This document shows positions 24,200-32,997 of a DNA stretch of 32,997 nt, one piece after another. Positions within the stretch are counted from its first letter, which is position 1; each line of letters begins with the position of its first letter. This DNA comes from Lentisphaerota bacterium (lineage in GTDB: Bacteria > Verrucomicrobiota > Kiritimatiellia > CAIQIC01 > Lenti-01). The DNA is taken from the NCBI GenBank assembly GCA_012511885.1, contig JAAZFE010000086.1, positions 1-32,997 on the forward strand, given 5' to 3'. The notes under the pieces were generated by a model that did no database searches, had not been told where the DNA came from, and saw only the letters and a list, made by a program, of their open reading frames with translations. The position numbers were made by a program, and so were the translations under genes.

Positions 24200-25296
24200 T
24201 AGCGGATGCGGCGCAGCATGACCAGGCCAAGGGTCAGGAAGACGCCGGGGGGCAGCCAGCCGGCCACCACGGGAGTCAGCAGTCCGCGCTTGCCGTAGGC
24301 CAGGCAGACCCCCATAAGAATATAATACCCGAAAAAGGTCATCAGCGCCAGGAGGATGCCCACACCCATGCCGCGGCGGCCGGTCTGCATGCCGAAGGGG
24401 ATGCCCACCAGAATCACGATGATGCACAACCAGGGCGCGGCGAGCCGATAGTGGAAGTCCACCATGTGGCTGTTGCGCTGCCGCTTGGAAATGCCCGGAT
24501 GGGCCTCGATGAAGCGCAGGATTTCGCGGGCGGAGCGCTCGGAGGAATCCTTGATCTCGTTGATGAAGTCTTGGGGCGTTTCCGAGAGCATGGGCATATC
24601 GAGATTGGGGGTGATTTCCACCGCACCCTTCGGGGCGTTGCTGGCGGTGAAGTATTGGGTTTCCACGTTTTCGAACCACCAGCAGCCGTCCAGCCAGCGT
24701 CCGCGGGCGGCCTTCATGGTGAATTCCTGGGTGGTGTCGGCGCGCTGCTGGGTCAGGCGCACGCCGCGCATTTCGTAGGAGGTGGCGGGGCGCGGGTCGA
24801 AGGTGTCGATGCTCCAGATGCGCCGGCCGGCGACATGCTTGTAGGCCAGGTTGGTGGCGAGGCTGGCGCGCTTGTTGCGGGCGGCGCCCTGCGTAGCGCG
24901 GAACTGCTGGGTCCAATAGGTGGCCCAGGGGTTGAAGCGCTCATTGACGGCCAGCAGGACCAGCGCCGAGATGACGCCCACCATCAGATAGGGGGCGATC
25001 AGTTGGGCGAGGCTCATGCCGCAGGCGCGCATGGCGGTGATTTCCGCGTTTTTGCCCAGTTGCCACATGGCATAGAGCAGGCCCAGCAGCAGGGAGACCG
25101 GCAGGAGATAGGGCAGATAGGTCGGCAGCAGGATCGCGTAGTAGAGCAGCACGTCGCCGGGGGGGGTGCCCGCCTCGACGAAATCCACGAAGTTGGAGAA
25201 CAGGTCAACGAGGATGACGATCAGCGAAAAACCGATGATGACATAGAGCCAGGGCCGCCAGAGATTCGAGAAGAGGTACTTTCTCAGGATCTTCAT
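24199..25296 (-). CDS. LptF/LptG family lipopolysaccharide export permease
   Basis: 365 aa. SNLWRPWLYVIIGFSLIVILVDLFSNFVDFVEA; LPYLLPVSLLLGLLYAMWQLGKNAEITAMRACGMSLAQL; C-terminal TM cluster. Confidence 0.92.
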   Translation of the reverse strand: MKILRKYLFSNLWRPWLYVIIGFSLIVILVDLFSNFVDFVEAGTPPGDVLLYYAILLPTYLPYLLPVSLLLGLLYAMWQLGKNAEITAMRACGMSLAQLIAPYLMVGVISALVLLAVNERFNPWATYWTQQFRATQGAARNKRASLATNLAYKHVAGRRIWSIDTFDPRPATSYEMRGVRLTQQRADTTQEFTMKAARGRWLDGCWWFENVETQYFTASNAPKGAVEITPNLDMPMLSETPQDFINEIKDSSERSAREILRFIEAHPGISKRQRNSHMVDFHYRLAAPWLCIIVILVGIPFGMQTGRRGMGVGILLALMTFFGYYILMGVCLAYGKRGLLTPVVAGWLPPGVFLTLGLVMLRRIR

Positions 25297-25356
25297 GGGA
25301 TCAGATGGTCCGGCTTGGCCGTGCCATGAGGGCGGGTCGTCCGCCTGGGGCGGGGG

Positions 25357-25683
25357 TCAAGGCGTCTTCGGCTCGTTGACGGGCTGCGGAGTGGGGCCGG
25401 GATCAATGCGCGTATCCACCCAGATGGAACCCTTGCCGCCGCAGCGGATGCATTCATCGCGGGCGGGCGGCTCGTTGTTGCAGCGGGGGCAGACGAGCTT
25501 TTCATAGTACTGCATGCTGCCGGCTGGCTTGTGGTCGAGGCGGCCGCTGGTGTGGAGATACCAGAAGAACAAGCCCAGAGCCAACGCCACGCCGGTGACG
25601 CCCCAGCGGTAGCGGAACTCCCGCCTGACTTTCGGCCGGCGGCGCAACTTGGCACTTGGAGATGTCGCAGTTGTTTCGGGCAT
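25357..25683 (-). CDS. Hypothetical membrane protein with CxxC...CxxC zinc-ribbon-like motif
   Basis: 108-aa ORF: TM WGVTGVALALGLFFWYLHTS, then CPRCNN...CIRCGGKG. Confidence 0.65.
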   Translation of the reverse strand: MPETTATSPSAKLRRRPKVRREFRYRWGVTGVALALGLFFWYLHTSGRLDHKPAGSMQYYEKLVCPRCNNEPPARDECIRCGGKGSIWVDTRIDPGPTPQPVNEPKTP

Positions 25684-25838
25684 GTCGGAGCCTCCTGGTT
25701 AGCTGGCGATAGAATCCGTAGTTGAGGGTGGGAAAGTCAAGCGCTATCCCGCTGTGGACCAAAATACTTTGGCCTGAATAAGTTATCCGGGTTGGGCACC
25801 ATGACAGGAGGCGGCGGGCTGCAGGCGGCCAAAGGCGC

Positions 25839-26435
25839 TCAGGGGGTGACGCGGATGCGCCAATCCTGGCCGTCGAATTCCTCGGAGGCCGACCAGATTT
25901 GGCCGAGTTGATTGGTGCGCGAGAAGTCGCCACCGGGGTTTTTGAGGAGATAGCGTTCGATGGTTTGATCGTCCTGGAACCCCTTGAGCTGGATGGCATA
26001 GAAGTTGTCGCCGGGCCGGGTGATTTGGGGGGGGATATCAATCCGCCAGAGGTCCAAGACCCGCGTGCCGGTTTCCGGATGGCCGCGGAAGGGGAGGGTG
26101 TCGGCATTGAGGTCGATGTTTTTGACCCAGGCGCCCATGATCCAGTTGGCGCGGGAGCCGTCCCACCAGCGCGCAAAGATTTGTTCATCCATGTCGCCCG
26201 CGAAATCCTTGTCGGTCAAGACATAAAGAGTGACGGTTGCGGAGGAGGAGACGGTTTCGACGCCGTTGGCCAGAAAGAACATGGTTTCGCCGGGAACCCG
26301 TTCGGTCATGCGCGCGGTATTGCCGGCGGAGTGATAGGCCCACTCGATCCGGATGTCGCCCGCCGGGGCCGGGAGCGTTGCGGCCAGCAGGATGGCGGTC
26401 AGCAAGAGCGTGGGTTTCAAGGATTTCATGGGCAC
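25839..26435 (-). CDS. Hypothetical secreted protein
   Basis: 198-aa ORF with signal peptide (LKPTLLLTAILLAATLPAPAGD). No family recognised. Confidence 0.7.
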   Translation of the reverse strand: MPMKSLKPTLLLTAILLAATLPAPAGDIRIEWAYHSAGNTARMTERVPGETMFFLANGVETVSSSATVTLYVLTDKDFAGDMDEQIFARWWDGSRANWIMGAWVKNIDLNADTLPFRGHPETGTRVLDLWRIDIPPQITRPGDNFYAIQLKGFQDDQTIERYLLKNPGGDFSRTNQLGQIWSASEEFDGQDWRIRVTP

Positions 26436-26485
26436 CTCCGAACGCTTTTCATCTTAGGGGCGGGGCTCCGCCGGGTCAAGTCCGG

Positions 26486-26533
26486 CCTGAACGGCTCATC
26501 AGCTTGGATGAAGGCGGCGTCACATGATGCAGG
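26486..26533. repeat. Short degenerate copy of the TIR element
   Basis: CCTGAACGGCTCATCAGCTTGGATGAAGG...CACATGATGCAGG. The left end aligns with CCTGAATAATTCACCAGCCTGGTTGAA; the right end resembles TGCATCATCCAGG. Confidence 0.4.
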
Positions 26534-26540
26534 GGGGGCA

Positions 26541-27302
26541 TCAGGCGCTTTGAGGCAGGGCGGGGCGGATCACTTCAAAGTCGCAGATCAGGGGCAGATG
26601 GTCGCTCAGGCGGACATCGCGGGCGACCTCGAAGTGGGTCACGCGGATTTCCGGCGAGTGCAGGATGAAGTCCAGTTGCCAGCGCGGCGAGCGGCTGGGG
26701 AAGGTGGGGGTGTTCAGGCCGTTGGCGGTGGCCAGGCCGAGGGCGTCCATGAAGTCTTGCAGTTCGACCCTGCCGCGGAAGGCGTTGAAGTCGCCGGCAA
26801 TCAGGTAGGGCTTGCGGGCGTTTTTGGCGAGGCGGGCGAGGTCGGCCAGTTGGGCCCGGCGGGTGCGCCGGCCGAGGGCGAGGTGAACGATAAAAATGAC
26901 CACATCCTCGAGCTCCAGCTCCATGACGAGGCGTTTGACGCCCTTGCGCAGGAAGTGGGTGCGCTCGCGGATGACGGGGCAGCCCGAGACGCAGGCATTG
27001 GCCTGCTGGCGCATGATGGGCAGGCGGTTCCACCAGGACCAATAGCCGTATTTCGAGCGGCAGTAGGAGCGTTTGCCCAGTTCGCGGGCGATGGTGTCGG
27101 CCTGGGAGCGGTGTTCGGCCCGGTAGGAGCCGGAGTCAATTTCCACCAGGCCGAGGATATCGGCGCGCTGCTCGCGGAAGAATTCGATCAGCGAATCCAG
27201 GTTGCGGCTGGTGCGGCGGAAAAAGCCGCCAAAGGGGAACGGCAGATGAAACCGGAATCCGCTTCCGGTGGCATAGCGCATGTTGTAGAGCATCAGTCGC
27301 AT
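26541..27302 (-). CDS. Endonuclease/exonuclease/phosphatase (EEP) family protein
   Basis: MRLMLYNMRYATG; ILGLVEIDSGSYR; IAGDFNAFRG; LDFILHS; LSDHLPLICDFE. Confidence 0.9.
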   Translation of the reverse strand: MRLMLYNMRYATGSGFRFHLPFPFGGFFRRTSRNLDSLIEFFREQRADILGLVEIDSGSYRAEHRSQADTIARELGKRSYCRSKYGYWSWWNRLPIMRQQANACVSGCPVIRERTHFLRKGVKRLVMELELEDVVIFIVHLALGRRTRRAQLADLARLAKNARKPYLIAGDFNAFRGRVELQDFMDALGLATANGLNTPTFPSRSPRWQLDFILHSPEIRVTHFEVARDVRLSDHLPLICDFEVIRPALPQSA

Positions 27303-27571
27303 GGTTGTCCCCGCATCAATTGGCCGACAACCTATCGCCTTTTGCCCGGGAGTGCAAGCGTTTTACCAACTTTTTCCGGGCAACACACTCAACCTCATGG
27401 AGGAGATAGCCGTAGGAGATAAAACAAAAGAGAAAAAAGGGTTGCAATCGCACCCCGGTTGTTATAGGAAAGGTTGTCCACACCGGGTTGTGCGGCGCTT
27501 GGCGCTGTCAGGACCGGCGGGCGTTCGTTTGTGATCGGGCGAAACGAGTTGATTTGGGTTGGAAAGGACTG

Positions 27572-28402
27572 ATGATGAAAACAGGTCATGCTGGCAAAAG
27601 AGCCGAAGCCGCGTTGGGGGCGTGGATTCTGATCGGGCTGTTGGCGGCGCTTTGTCCCGCCGGGGCGTGGGCGCAGGGCGCGCCGCCGGAGGTGATGCCG
27701 CTCGAGCTGGCCCGCTACATCGCTTTGGAGCATGTCCACGCGAACAACCAGCCGTTTGCCTGGGAGCAGGCGGCGCACCGGGTGCTGGTGGACATCGAAG
27801 GCCAGCCGACGGCCCATGCCTTCCTGTTTGCCAAGGCGGGGGGAGTATTGAGCGGTGCGGATTCGTTGGCCGGCCACGTGGCGGCCAAGGCGGATGCTGA
27901 TCCCGACGAGCTTTATGCGTTCAACGATGTGGCCACGGTGATTACTGGCGCCACGGACGATTCCGCGCTGATTCTGCGCCACTTCCGGGGAATCCCGGAG
28001 TTCTGGGTCGAGGCCATCCGCCAGGATGCCGCCCGCGGCGCCGGTTCGCGTGAAAGTACGCAGGTGATCATGGTGACGCCGATGGATTTTCGACTGGTGG
28101 CGGTGGAGGCCGGACCCGGCGTGAAGGCGATGGCACCGGCGGGGCGTCCGGAGCCGGTGGCGCTCGCGAAACAGGCCACGACGGTGGAAACCCATTCGGG
28201 CAAGAAAGAGAAGGTAGGCGCGCTGCGCCAACAGGCCATGAAGCGGGAGGCGGCCGACCAGAAATGGCTGGCCGCGGCGGACCCGGAGCTGCGCGGCGCC
28301 ATGCGTGCGGCGGCAGAAGAAGCCGCCGCCGACCGGCGCTCCCGCTGGCAGGCCAAGCGCGATGCCTGGGAAGCCGCCCAATCGCAGGGAGGCACGCCAT
28401 GA
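27572..28402 (+). CDS. Hypothetical secreted protein
   Basis: 276 aa from MMKTGHAGKRAEA. Signal-peptide-like GAWILIGLLAALCPAGAWAQG. ATGA overlap with the next gene. Confidence 0.7.
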   Translation: MMKTGHAGKRAEAALGAWILIGLLAALCPAGAWAQGAPPEVMPLELARYIALEHVHANNQPFAWEQAAHRVLVDIEGQPTAHAFLFAKAGGVLSGADSLAGHVAAKADADPDELYAFNDVATVITGATDDSALILRHFRGIPEFWVEAIRQDAARGAGSRESTQVIMVTPMDFRLVAVEAGPGVKAMAPAGRPEPVALAKQATTVETHSGKKEKVGALRQQAMKREAADQKWLAAADPELRGAMRAAAEEAAADRRSRWQAKRDAWEAAQSQGGTP

Positions 28403-31260
28403 AACGCTTCCTCTTCACCACCCTGCTGCTCGCAGGCGTTTGCGCCGGTGCGTTGAATGCTGGCGCGACGGAATACAAGCGCGACTGGCAAACCGCCGGC
28501 ACATCCTCCATCACTATGCCCATGGGTGCGCACAAAACCCAGGTGACCGGTTTCAATCTTCCACGCGTCACGAGCTATCAAGTCGAGTGGTTTGTCAGCT
28601 ATGATGGCGTCAACTGGACACATGTCAAAACCTCGAGCCTGGGCATAACCCTTGCTTGGGGAACCCTCGAAATAGACTGGGATGGATACCGCTTCCAAGT
28701 CACAGGCGACGACTATCTGTATAACCTCGATGACCATAAAATTTATGTCGCCGCCGACGTCTATAAAAGCGGCGCATTCGATAAAGAACACATCTGGGTC
28801 ATCCAAGGCCAAGCCCTCGTAGACGCCTATTGGCTGATGCCGCTGGATGTTTCCGACGGCGATTTGGTCACCATGCGCGTGGAGACGGTCGGCATCCCGG
28901 TTGGTACTTATTGCTCCTTCGAAATCTATGAGGACGACGGCTGGTTGTTTGACGACAAGGTGGACGGCACTTTTTACGGACAGGTCTATCAGGCGGGCGA
29001 CGGCAAAACCTATGCCGACGCCACCTGGGTCGCCGAATGGCAGGAGGACCAGTGGGGCGATCCTGAATTCTATTTCAAGGTCTCCTACGGCGACATGGAA
29101 ATCACCTCCTCCAAGGACGACAACAAGGAGCTGATCGTCCGCAAAAACCGCCAAACGCCCAGCACGCAGCACGGCGATTTCTATTACTCGACCGGCGCCG
29201 CCACCGCCAAGGCCGCGCTCACCGACGAGCGCATCCCGCTGATCCTGATTCACGGCGCCAGCGGCGACTCCAAAACCAATTCGCTCAACTACTGGTATGG
29301 CTGGGCCAACGGCGACATGAGCCCCGCAAACGCGCAGTTGGGCCTGCTCAACCAATCGGGCATGAACAGCAAATTCCGCGTCTATCGCTACGTCTATGAC
29401 TCGCGCCGACCCATTTCAGCCAACGGCACGGAGTTCGCCCAATTCGTCAACAACTTCTGCGCGAACAATCCGGCGTTCGCGGAGCGGCAGGTGGTGGTCA
29501 TGGCGCACAGCATGGGCGGACTCGTCAGCCGATACGCCCTCAACACCAACCCCGATTTCCGCGCGCGCGTCCACCGTCTCATCACCCTGGGCACCCCGCA
29601 CCACGGTTCGCCGCTCGCCAACCCCTCGTGGGTCAAACAAGCCGACACCAGCGGCATCATCGAAAACATTGTCTCCAGCTTCTATCACTCCAACTTCGGC
29701 GGCACCGAAGGCGACTTCGACCTCGCGTGGTACAAAGCCACCGATTTGCCTGTTTCCGCGCGCTACGGCAACTCCGACTACCAGTGGGTCGTCGACAAAG
29801 GCTATTTCGTCAAAACGCTGCTCGACAACAGCCTGACGACGCCCTTCACCGGCAGTGCCCCCATGATGGCAACCAACGCGGATCCGAAAATCATCGCCTA
29901 CTCCGGCAGTTTCACTTCGGAGGTGTCAGGCGAAGGCAAGAACTGGCCCGACGCGGTGAAGAGCGATGTCACCCAAGTCACCAAGTCCGACCACTACGGG
30001 CTGTATGTTCTCAAAAATGTTCTCGGCGATATGCAGTGGAGCAACGGAGTTGCCATTGGCGCCAACGACGGAATGGTCACCGTGAACAGCGCTCAATTGG
30101 CCGGGCATTCTCAGGTCGAAAATATTCATTTCGATCCCAGTGTTGAACCCGTGGATCACGCCTCCTATCTCGATGTGCCCTCGACCATGGACTATGTGGC
30201 GCAGCGACTGCTCACGATGGCCAAGGTGACCATCTCCCCTGCCAACGCCATCAACGCAGGGGCGCGCTGGCGCATTGCGGGCGGCGCTTGGCAAAAATCG
30301 GGCGTGAGCCTCAACGCGCTCAAACCCGGCACCTATACCATCGAATTCAAGGAGGTGGCCGGCTGGGTCAAGCCTGCCAACCGCTCTATCACGGTCTCCC
30401 ACAACGAAACCACCAGCCTGAATGGTAACGCGGCTGCCTACCAGCTTGCGCCCGTGATCAGCGTCACACCCGCCAGCCTCAGCTTTGGCAGCGTGGCGGT
30501 AGGGGCGACCAAGGACCTCTCGTTCACCGTGCAAAACACCGGCGGCAGCACCCTCACCGGCATTGCCACCGTCAGTGCCCCCTTCTCCGTCGTGTCCGGC
30601 GGCTCCTATTCCATCGCGGCAAACGGTTCGCACACCGTCACCATCCGCTACAGCCCGACGGAGGCCGGCTCGCACAGCGGCAGCGTGAGCTTCACAGGCG
30701 GCAACGGCGCCACGCGCAGTGTCAGCGGATCAGGCATTCAGCCCGCGGTTCTCGAGGTGACGCCGGACAGCCTGGACTTCGGCATAATTGAAGTGGGCGC
30801 CAGCGCGGAGCTGACCTTTACGGTGAGCAATGCCGGTGGAGCTCCACTATCTGGCGGCGCGAGTGCGAGTCCTCCGTTCTTCATTGTGTCGGGCAGCCCA
30901 TACAGTTTGGGGGCAGGCAGCAGCCAGTCGGTTGTAGTGCGTTACAGTCCACAGACTGCGGAGCCGCACCAAGGTGGTGTGACGTTTGCCGGGGGTAACG
31001 CCACCATCAAGATGGTGTCTGGCCGGGGGGTGCGTTCGGTTGGGCTTAGCGCGGACAGTCTCGTGGAAAACGGCCAGGGCATTGCCATCAGTTGGCCCAG
31101 CGAACCGGACCGGCGCTATACCCTGCTGTGTTCGAGCAATTTGCTGGAAGGGTTTTATATCCGCGCCACCAACATTGCGGGCGACGTGAGCTCGACGACC
31201 TTCTGGGACGATTTTGAGGATCACGACCAGCTTTACTGGCGCATCGTGGAAGAAGAGTAG
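28399..31260 (+). CDS. Secreted PGAP1/lipase-like alpha/beta hydrolase with C-terminal HYDIN/choice-of-anchor-like Ig repeats
   Basis: Signal peptide MKRFLFTTLLLAGVCAGALNAGA; IPLILIHGASGDS; VVVMAHSMGGLVSRYAL; TLGTPHHGSPLA. Two tandem repeats of the type (I/L)xVTPxSLxFGxxxVGAxxxLxFTVxNxGGxxLxG. Confidence 0.85.
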   Translation: MKRFLFTTLLLAGVCAGALNAGATEYKRDWQTAGTSSITMPMGAHKTQVTGFNLPRVTSYQVEWFVSYDGVNWTHVKTSSLGITLAWGTLEIDWDGYRFQVTGDDYLYNLDDHKIYVAADVYKSGAFDKEHIWVIQGQALVDAYWLMPLDVSDGDLVTMRVETVGIPVGTYCSFEIYEDDGWLFDDKVDGTFYGQVYQAGDGKTYADATWVAEWQEDQWGDPEFYFKVSYGDMEITSSKDDNKELIVRKNRQTPSTQHGDFYYSTGAATAKAALTDERIPLILIHGASGDSKTNSLNYWYGWANGDMSPANAQLGLLNQSGMNSKFRVYRYVYDSRRPISANGTEFAQFVNNFCANNPAFAERQVVVMAHSMGGLVSRYALNTNPDFRARVHRLITLGTPHHGSPLANPSWVKQADTSGIIENIVSSFYHSNFGGTEGDFDLAWYKATDLPVSARYGNSDYQWVVDKGYFVKTLLDNSLTTPFTGSAPMMATNADPKIIAYSGSFTSEVSGEGKNWPDAVKSDVTQVTKSDHYGLYVLKNVLGDMQWSNGVAIGANDGMVTVNSAQLAGHSQVENIHFDPSVEPVDHASYLDVPSTMDYVAQRLLTMAKVTISPANAINAGARWRIAGGAWQKSGVSLNALKPGTYTIEFKEVAGWVKPANRSITVSHNETTSLNGNAAAYQLAPVISVTPASLSFGSVAVGATKDLSFTVQNTGGSTLTGIATVSAPFSVVSGGSYSIAANGSHTVTIRYSPTEAGSHSGSVSFTGGNGATRSVSGSGIQPAVLEVTPDSLDFGIIEVGASAELTFTVSNAGGAPLSGGASASPPFFIVSGSPYSLGAGSSQSVVVRYSPQTAEPHQGGVTFAGGNATIKMVSGRGVRSVGLSADSLVENGQGIAISWPSEPDRRYTLLCSSNLLEGFYIRATNIAGDVSSTTFWDDFEDHDQLYWRIVEEE

Positions 31261-31347
31261 GGGAGGGCAGGCGGGGGGCGTTGGTGATGCGCGGCGGGGG
31301 GGGGAAATAAGACTGGCGGCAGTGGCGGGGGCGTCTATACTGGGCGC

Positions 31348-32790
31348 ATGGAATTGCAGGAGCAGACGGCGGAGCCGGGGCCGGCCGGGCGCGCGTGGCT
31401 GGAGTCGCTGCCGCGGGCGGAGGCAGAGGCCGCCGCAGCGGCTTTGGCGGCGCTGCCCCGTGATGCGGCCGGAGCGGGGGAGTCGCTGCCGCTGGTGATT
31501 GCGGCGTGGCGGCTGGTGGATCCAGCGCGGGCGGCGGCGTTGTTCGAGGGCTGGCTGGACACCATGAACGAGGCGGGCCTGTTGTCGCCGTCGTTTCCGG
31601 TGGTTTGCCAGTGGGCGGAGCAGATTCTGGAGGCGCACCCCGACGCCGGGGAGTTGCGCCAGCGCTGGCTGCCGAAGCTGGCGCGCTATCTGGAGGGAGC
31701 CTTCGACTATTATGACGCGAGCGGCACGGCGCTGCCCCGCTGGCCGGTGGCGGCGGAGGCGCTGTTCCCCGAGGAGGTCGCGCCGGGGCGGATTACCGTG
31801 GATTTGGCCGTGCTGCTCTGGAATGAGACGGAGTCGTTTTGTTGTCTGGCCCGGGAGGATGAAGACGCCTATGCCAAGACCTTTGATCTGGCGGAGGGGG
31901 AGCAGCGCGAGCTGACCCTTTGGCTCAATGAAACCTTCTGGAACAGCGAGACGCTGCAATTTCACCGGGCGGAGGACGGGCGCAACCTGCCGGATGAGTC
32001 TCTGTGCGGGATCGTGCCGCTGGTGTGGGGGGGGCGTTCGGCGGAGGTAAGCGAGGGACTGCGCGCGCGGGTCAGCGACTGGGACGCGGCGAACTGGAAC
32101 GCCCGGGCGCAAATCCTGTTTTGGGCGCTGCTGCTGCGGACACCACACAATACGGTGCTGGGGCGGCTGATGCGAGACGACCTGGCGGAGGGGGCGTCAG
32201 AGGTGGAGCGGGCGGTCTGGCGAATTATGGTGGCGGGGCTCGAGGGGGCGCGGGGGGGGGCGGTCGCGCCGATTCCGGCGTCGGCGCGCTGGCTGGACCG
32301 GCACGGACGGCGGATTGCCCTGGGCGCGGCGGGGCTGGCCTTGGTCTTGACGCTGGTGCTGCTGGGACGGGGGCTGGTGCTGCGCGAGCAGACGGCGGGG
32401 CGGGATCTGGCCCTGCTCGAGCGCGAGGCCCGCGAGCTGGCCGCGGCCGGCCAGCACGAGCGGGCGGCGGTGCGCTACGGCTTGGCGGCCAAGCAGGGGC
32501 GGGCGGCCTATTTCCGTTACCGGCAGGCGGGGGAGTGGCTGCGGGCGGGGCATCCGGCCGAGGCCGAACGGGTGTACCGGCGGTTGCTGGCAGAGAGGGC
32601 GGAGTCGCCGAATGTGCGGATGAATCTGGCGCTAGCGGTCTGGCGGCAGGGGCGGCGCGGTGAGGCGCTCGAGCTCTACCGCGCGTTTGTGGCGGATCCA
32701 GCCATGGCGGAATATCCGGGCCTGATCGAGCGGGCGCGTCTGGCGGCGGTGCTGGCGGAGCGCCAGCTCGAGCTGGACCGGACAGAATAG
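31348..32790 (+). CDS. Membrane protein with C-terminal TPR-like region
   Basis: 480-aa ORF. Single TM RIALGAAGLALVLTLVLLGRGLVL, then helical repeats (AAAGQHERAAVRYGLAAKQGRAAY...HPAEAERVYRRLLAERAESPNVRMNLALAVWRQGRRGEALELYR). Confidence 0.75.
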   Translation: MELQEQTAEPGPAGRAWLESLPRAEAEAAAAALAALPRDAAGAGESLPLVIAAWRLVDPARAAALFEGWLDTMNEAGLLSPSFPVVCQWAEQILEAHPDAGELRQRWLPKLARYLEGAFDYYDASGTALPRWPVAAEALFPEEVAPGRITVDLAVLLWNETESFCCLAREDEDAYAKTFDLAEGEQRELTLWLNETFWNSETLQFHRAEDGRNLPDESLCGIVPLVWGGRSAEVSEGLRARVSDWDAANWNARAQILFWALLLRTPHNTVLGRLMRDDLAEGASEVERAVWRIMVAGLEGARGGAVAPIPASARWLDRHGRRIALGAAGLALVLTLVLLGRGLVLREQTAGRDLALLEREARELAAAGQHERAAVRYGLAAKQGRAAYFRYRQAGEWLRAGHPAEAERVYRRLLAERAESPNVRMNLALAVWRQGRRGEALELYRAFVADPAMAEYPGLIERARLAAVLAERQLELDRTE

Positions 32791-32863
32791 GCGAGCGGCC
32801 AACACACGGCGATGGAGCATGGCAAGAGTGCGGGAATGCGTGATGGGGCGGTTGTTTTGGCGG

Positions 32864-32997
32864 AAAATAGTGAAAAACGGGCTGAAAATGGGCGAAATTT
32901 GGTGGTTTTTGGTGATTTTGGGACGATATTTGTCAATTTGCAAGGGTAAGGACGCCTCGGCGATGCGTCTGCTGCTTTTTTTGCCGAGCTGGGGCTC
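32864..32997. repeat. Composite intergenic repeat, copy 3 (runs off the window): phased A/T-tracts plus modules shared with copy 1
   Basis: A/T-tracts start at about 32864, 32873, 32885, 32895, 32906, 32916, 32928 and 32936. GGACGCCTCGGCGATGCGT (32950-32968) is the exact reverse complement of 12848-12866; TTTTTTTGCCGAGCTGGGGCTC (32976-32997) is an exact direct copy of 12871-12892. Confidence 0.8.

Noticed and set aside
25773-25808. CCTGAATAAGTTATCCGGGTTGGGCACCATGACAGG as a full TIR element copy
   Set aside because: Only the left end resembles the family and the 27-nt right end is absent. Kept only as a possible fragment.

Overview
GC-rich, single-contig chromosomal window, probably from a PVC-superphylum bacterium (Verrucomicrobia/Lentisphaerae/Kiritimatiellota-like). 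The lineage is inferred mainly from an unlisted 51-aa 'small basic protein' gene at 12458-12613. The coding content is mostly housekeeping: nitroreductase, uvrB, nadC, birA, coaX, argF, a glycosyltransferase, class II aldolase, a PpiD/SurA-like chaperone, a SNF2 helicase, an LptF/G permease and an EEP-family hydrolase. There are also several secreted or envelope proteins: a DUF4139-like protein, GH57 with three starch-binding-like modules, a Ser/Thr kinase with an extracytoplasmic C-terminal domain, a PGAP1/lipase-like alpha/beta hydrolase with HYDIN-like repeats, and a TPR membrane protein. No rRNA, tRNA, CRISPR array or intact transposase was recognised. The most unusual content is intergenic. 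(1) A dispersed element family has CCTGRATNATTCA-type terminal inverted repeats and a conserved 27-nt right end. (2) Three arrays of A-tracts are phased at about 10.3 bp and associated with shared repeat modules, one of which appears locally inverted. (3) Five TTTTCCAYRGYGTGGAAAA palindromes form an array ahead of a secreted-protein gene. (4) An AT-rich cluster of GTGAGAA/TTCTCAC palindromes sits inside one of the TIR elements. (5) There is a perfect 34-bp palindrome. (6) GC skew reverses locally over most of the lipase-like gene. All calls come from manual reading; no database search was run.
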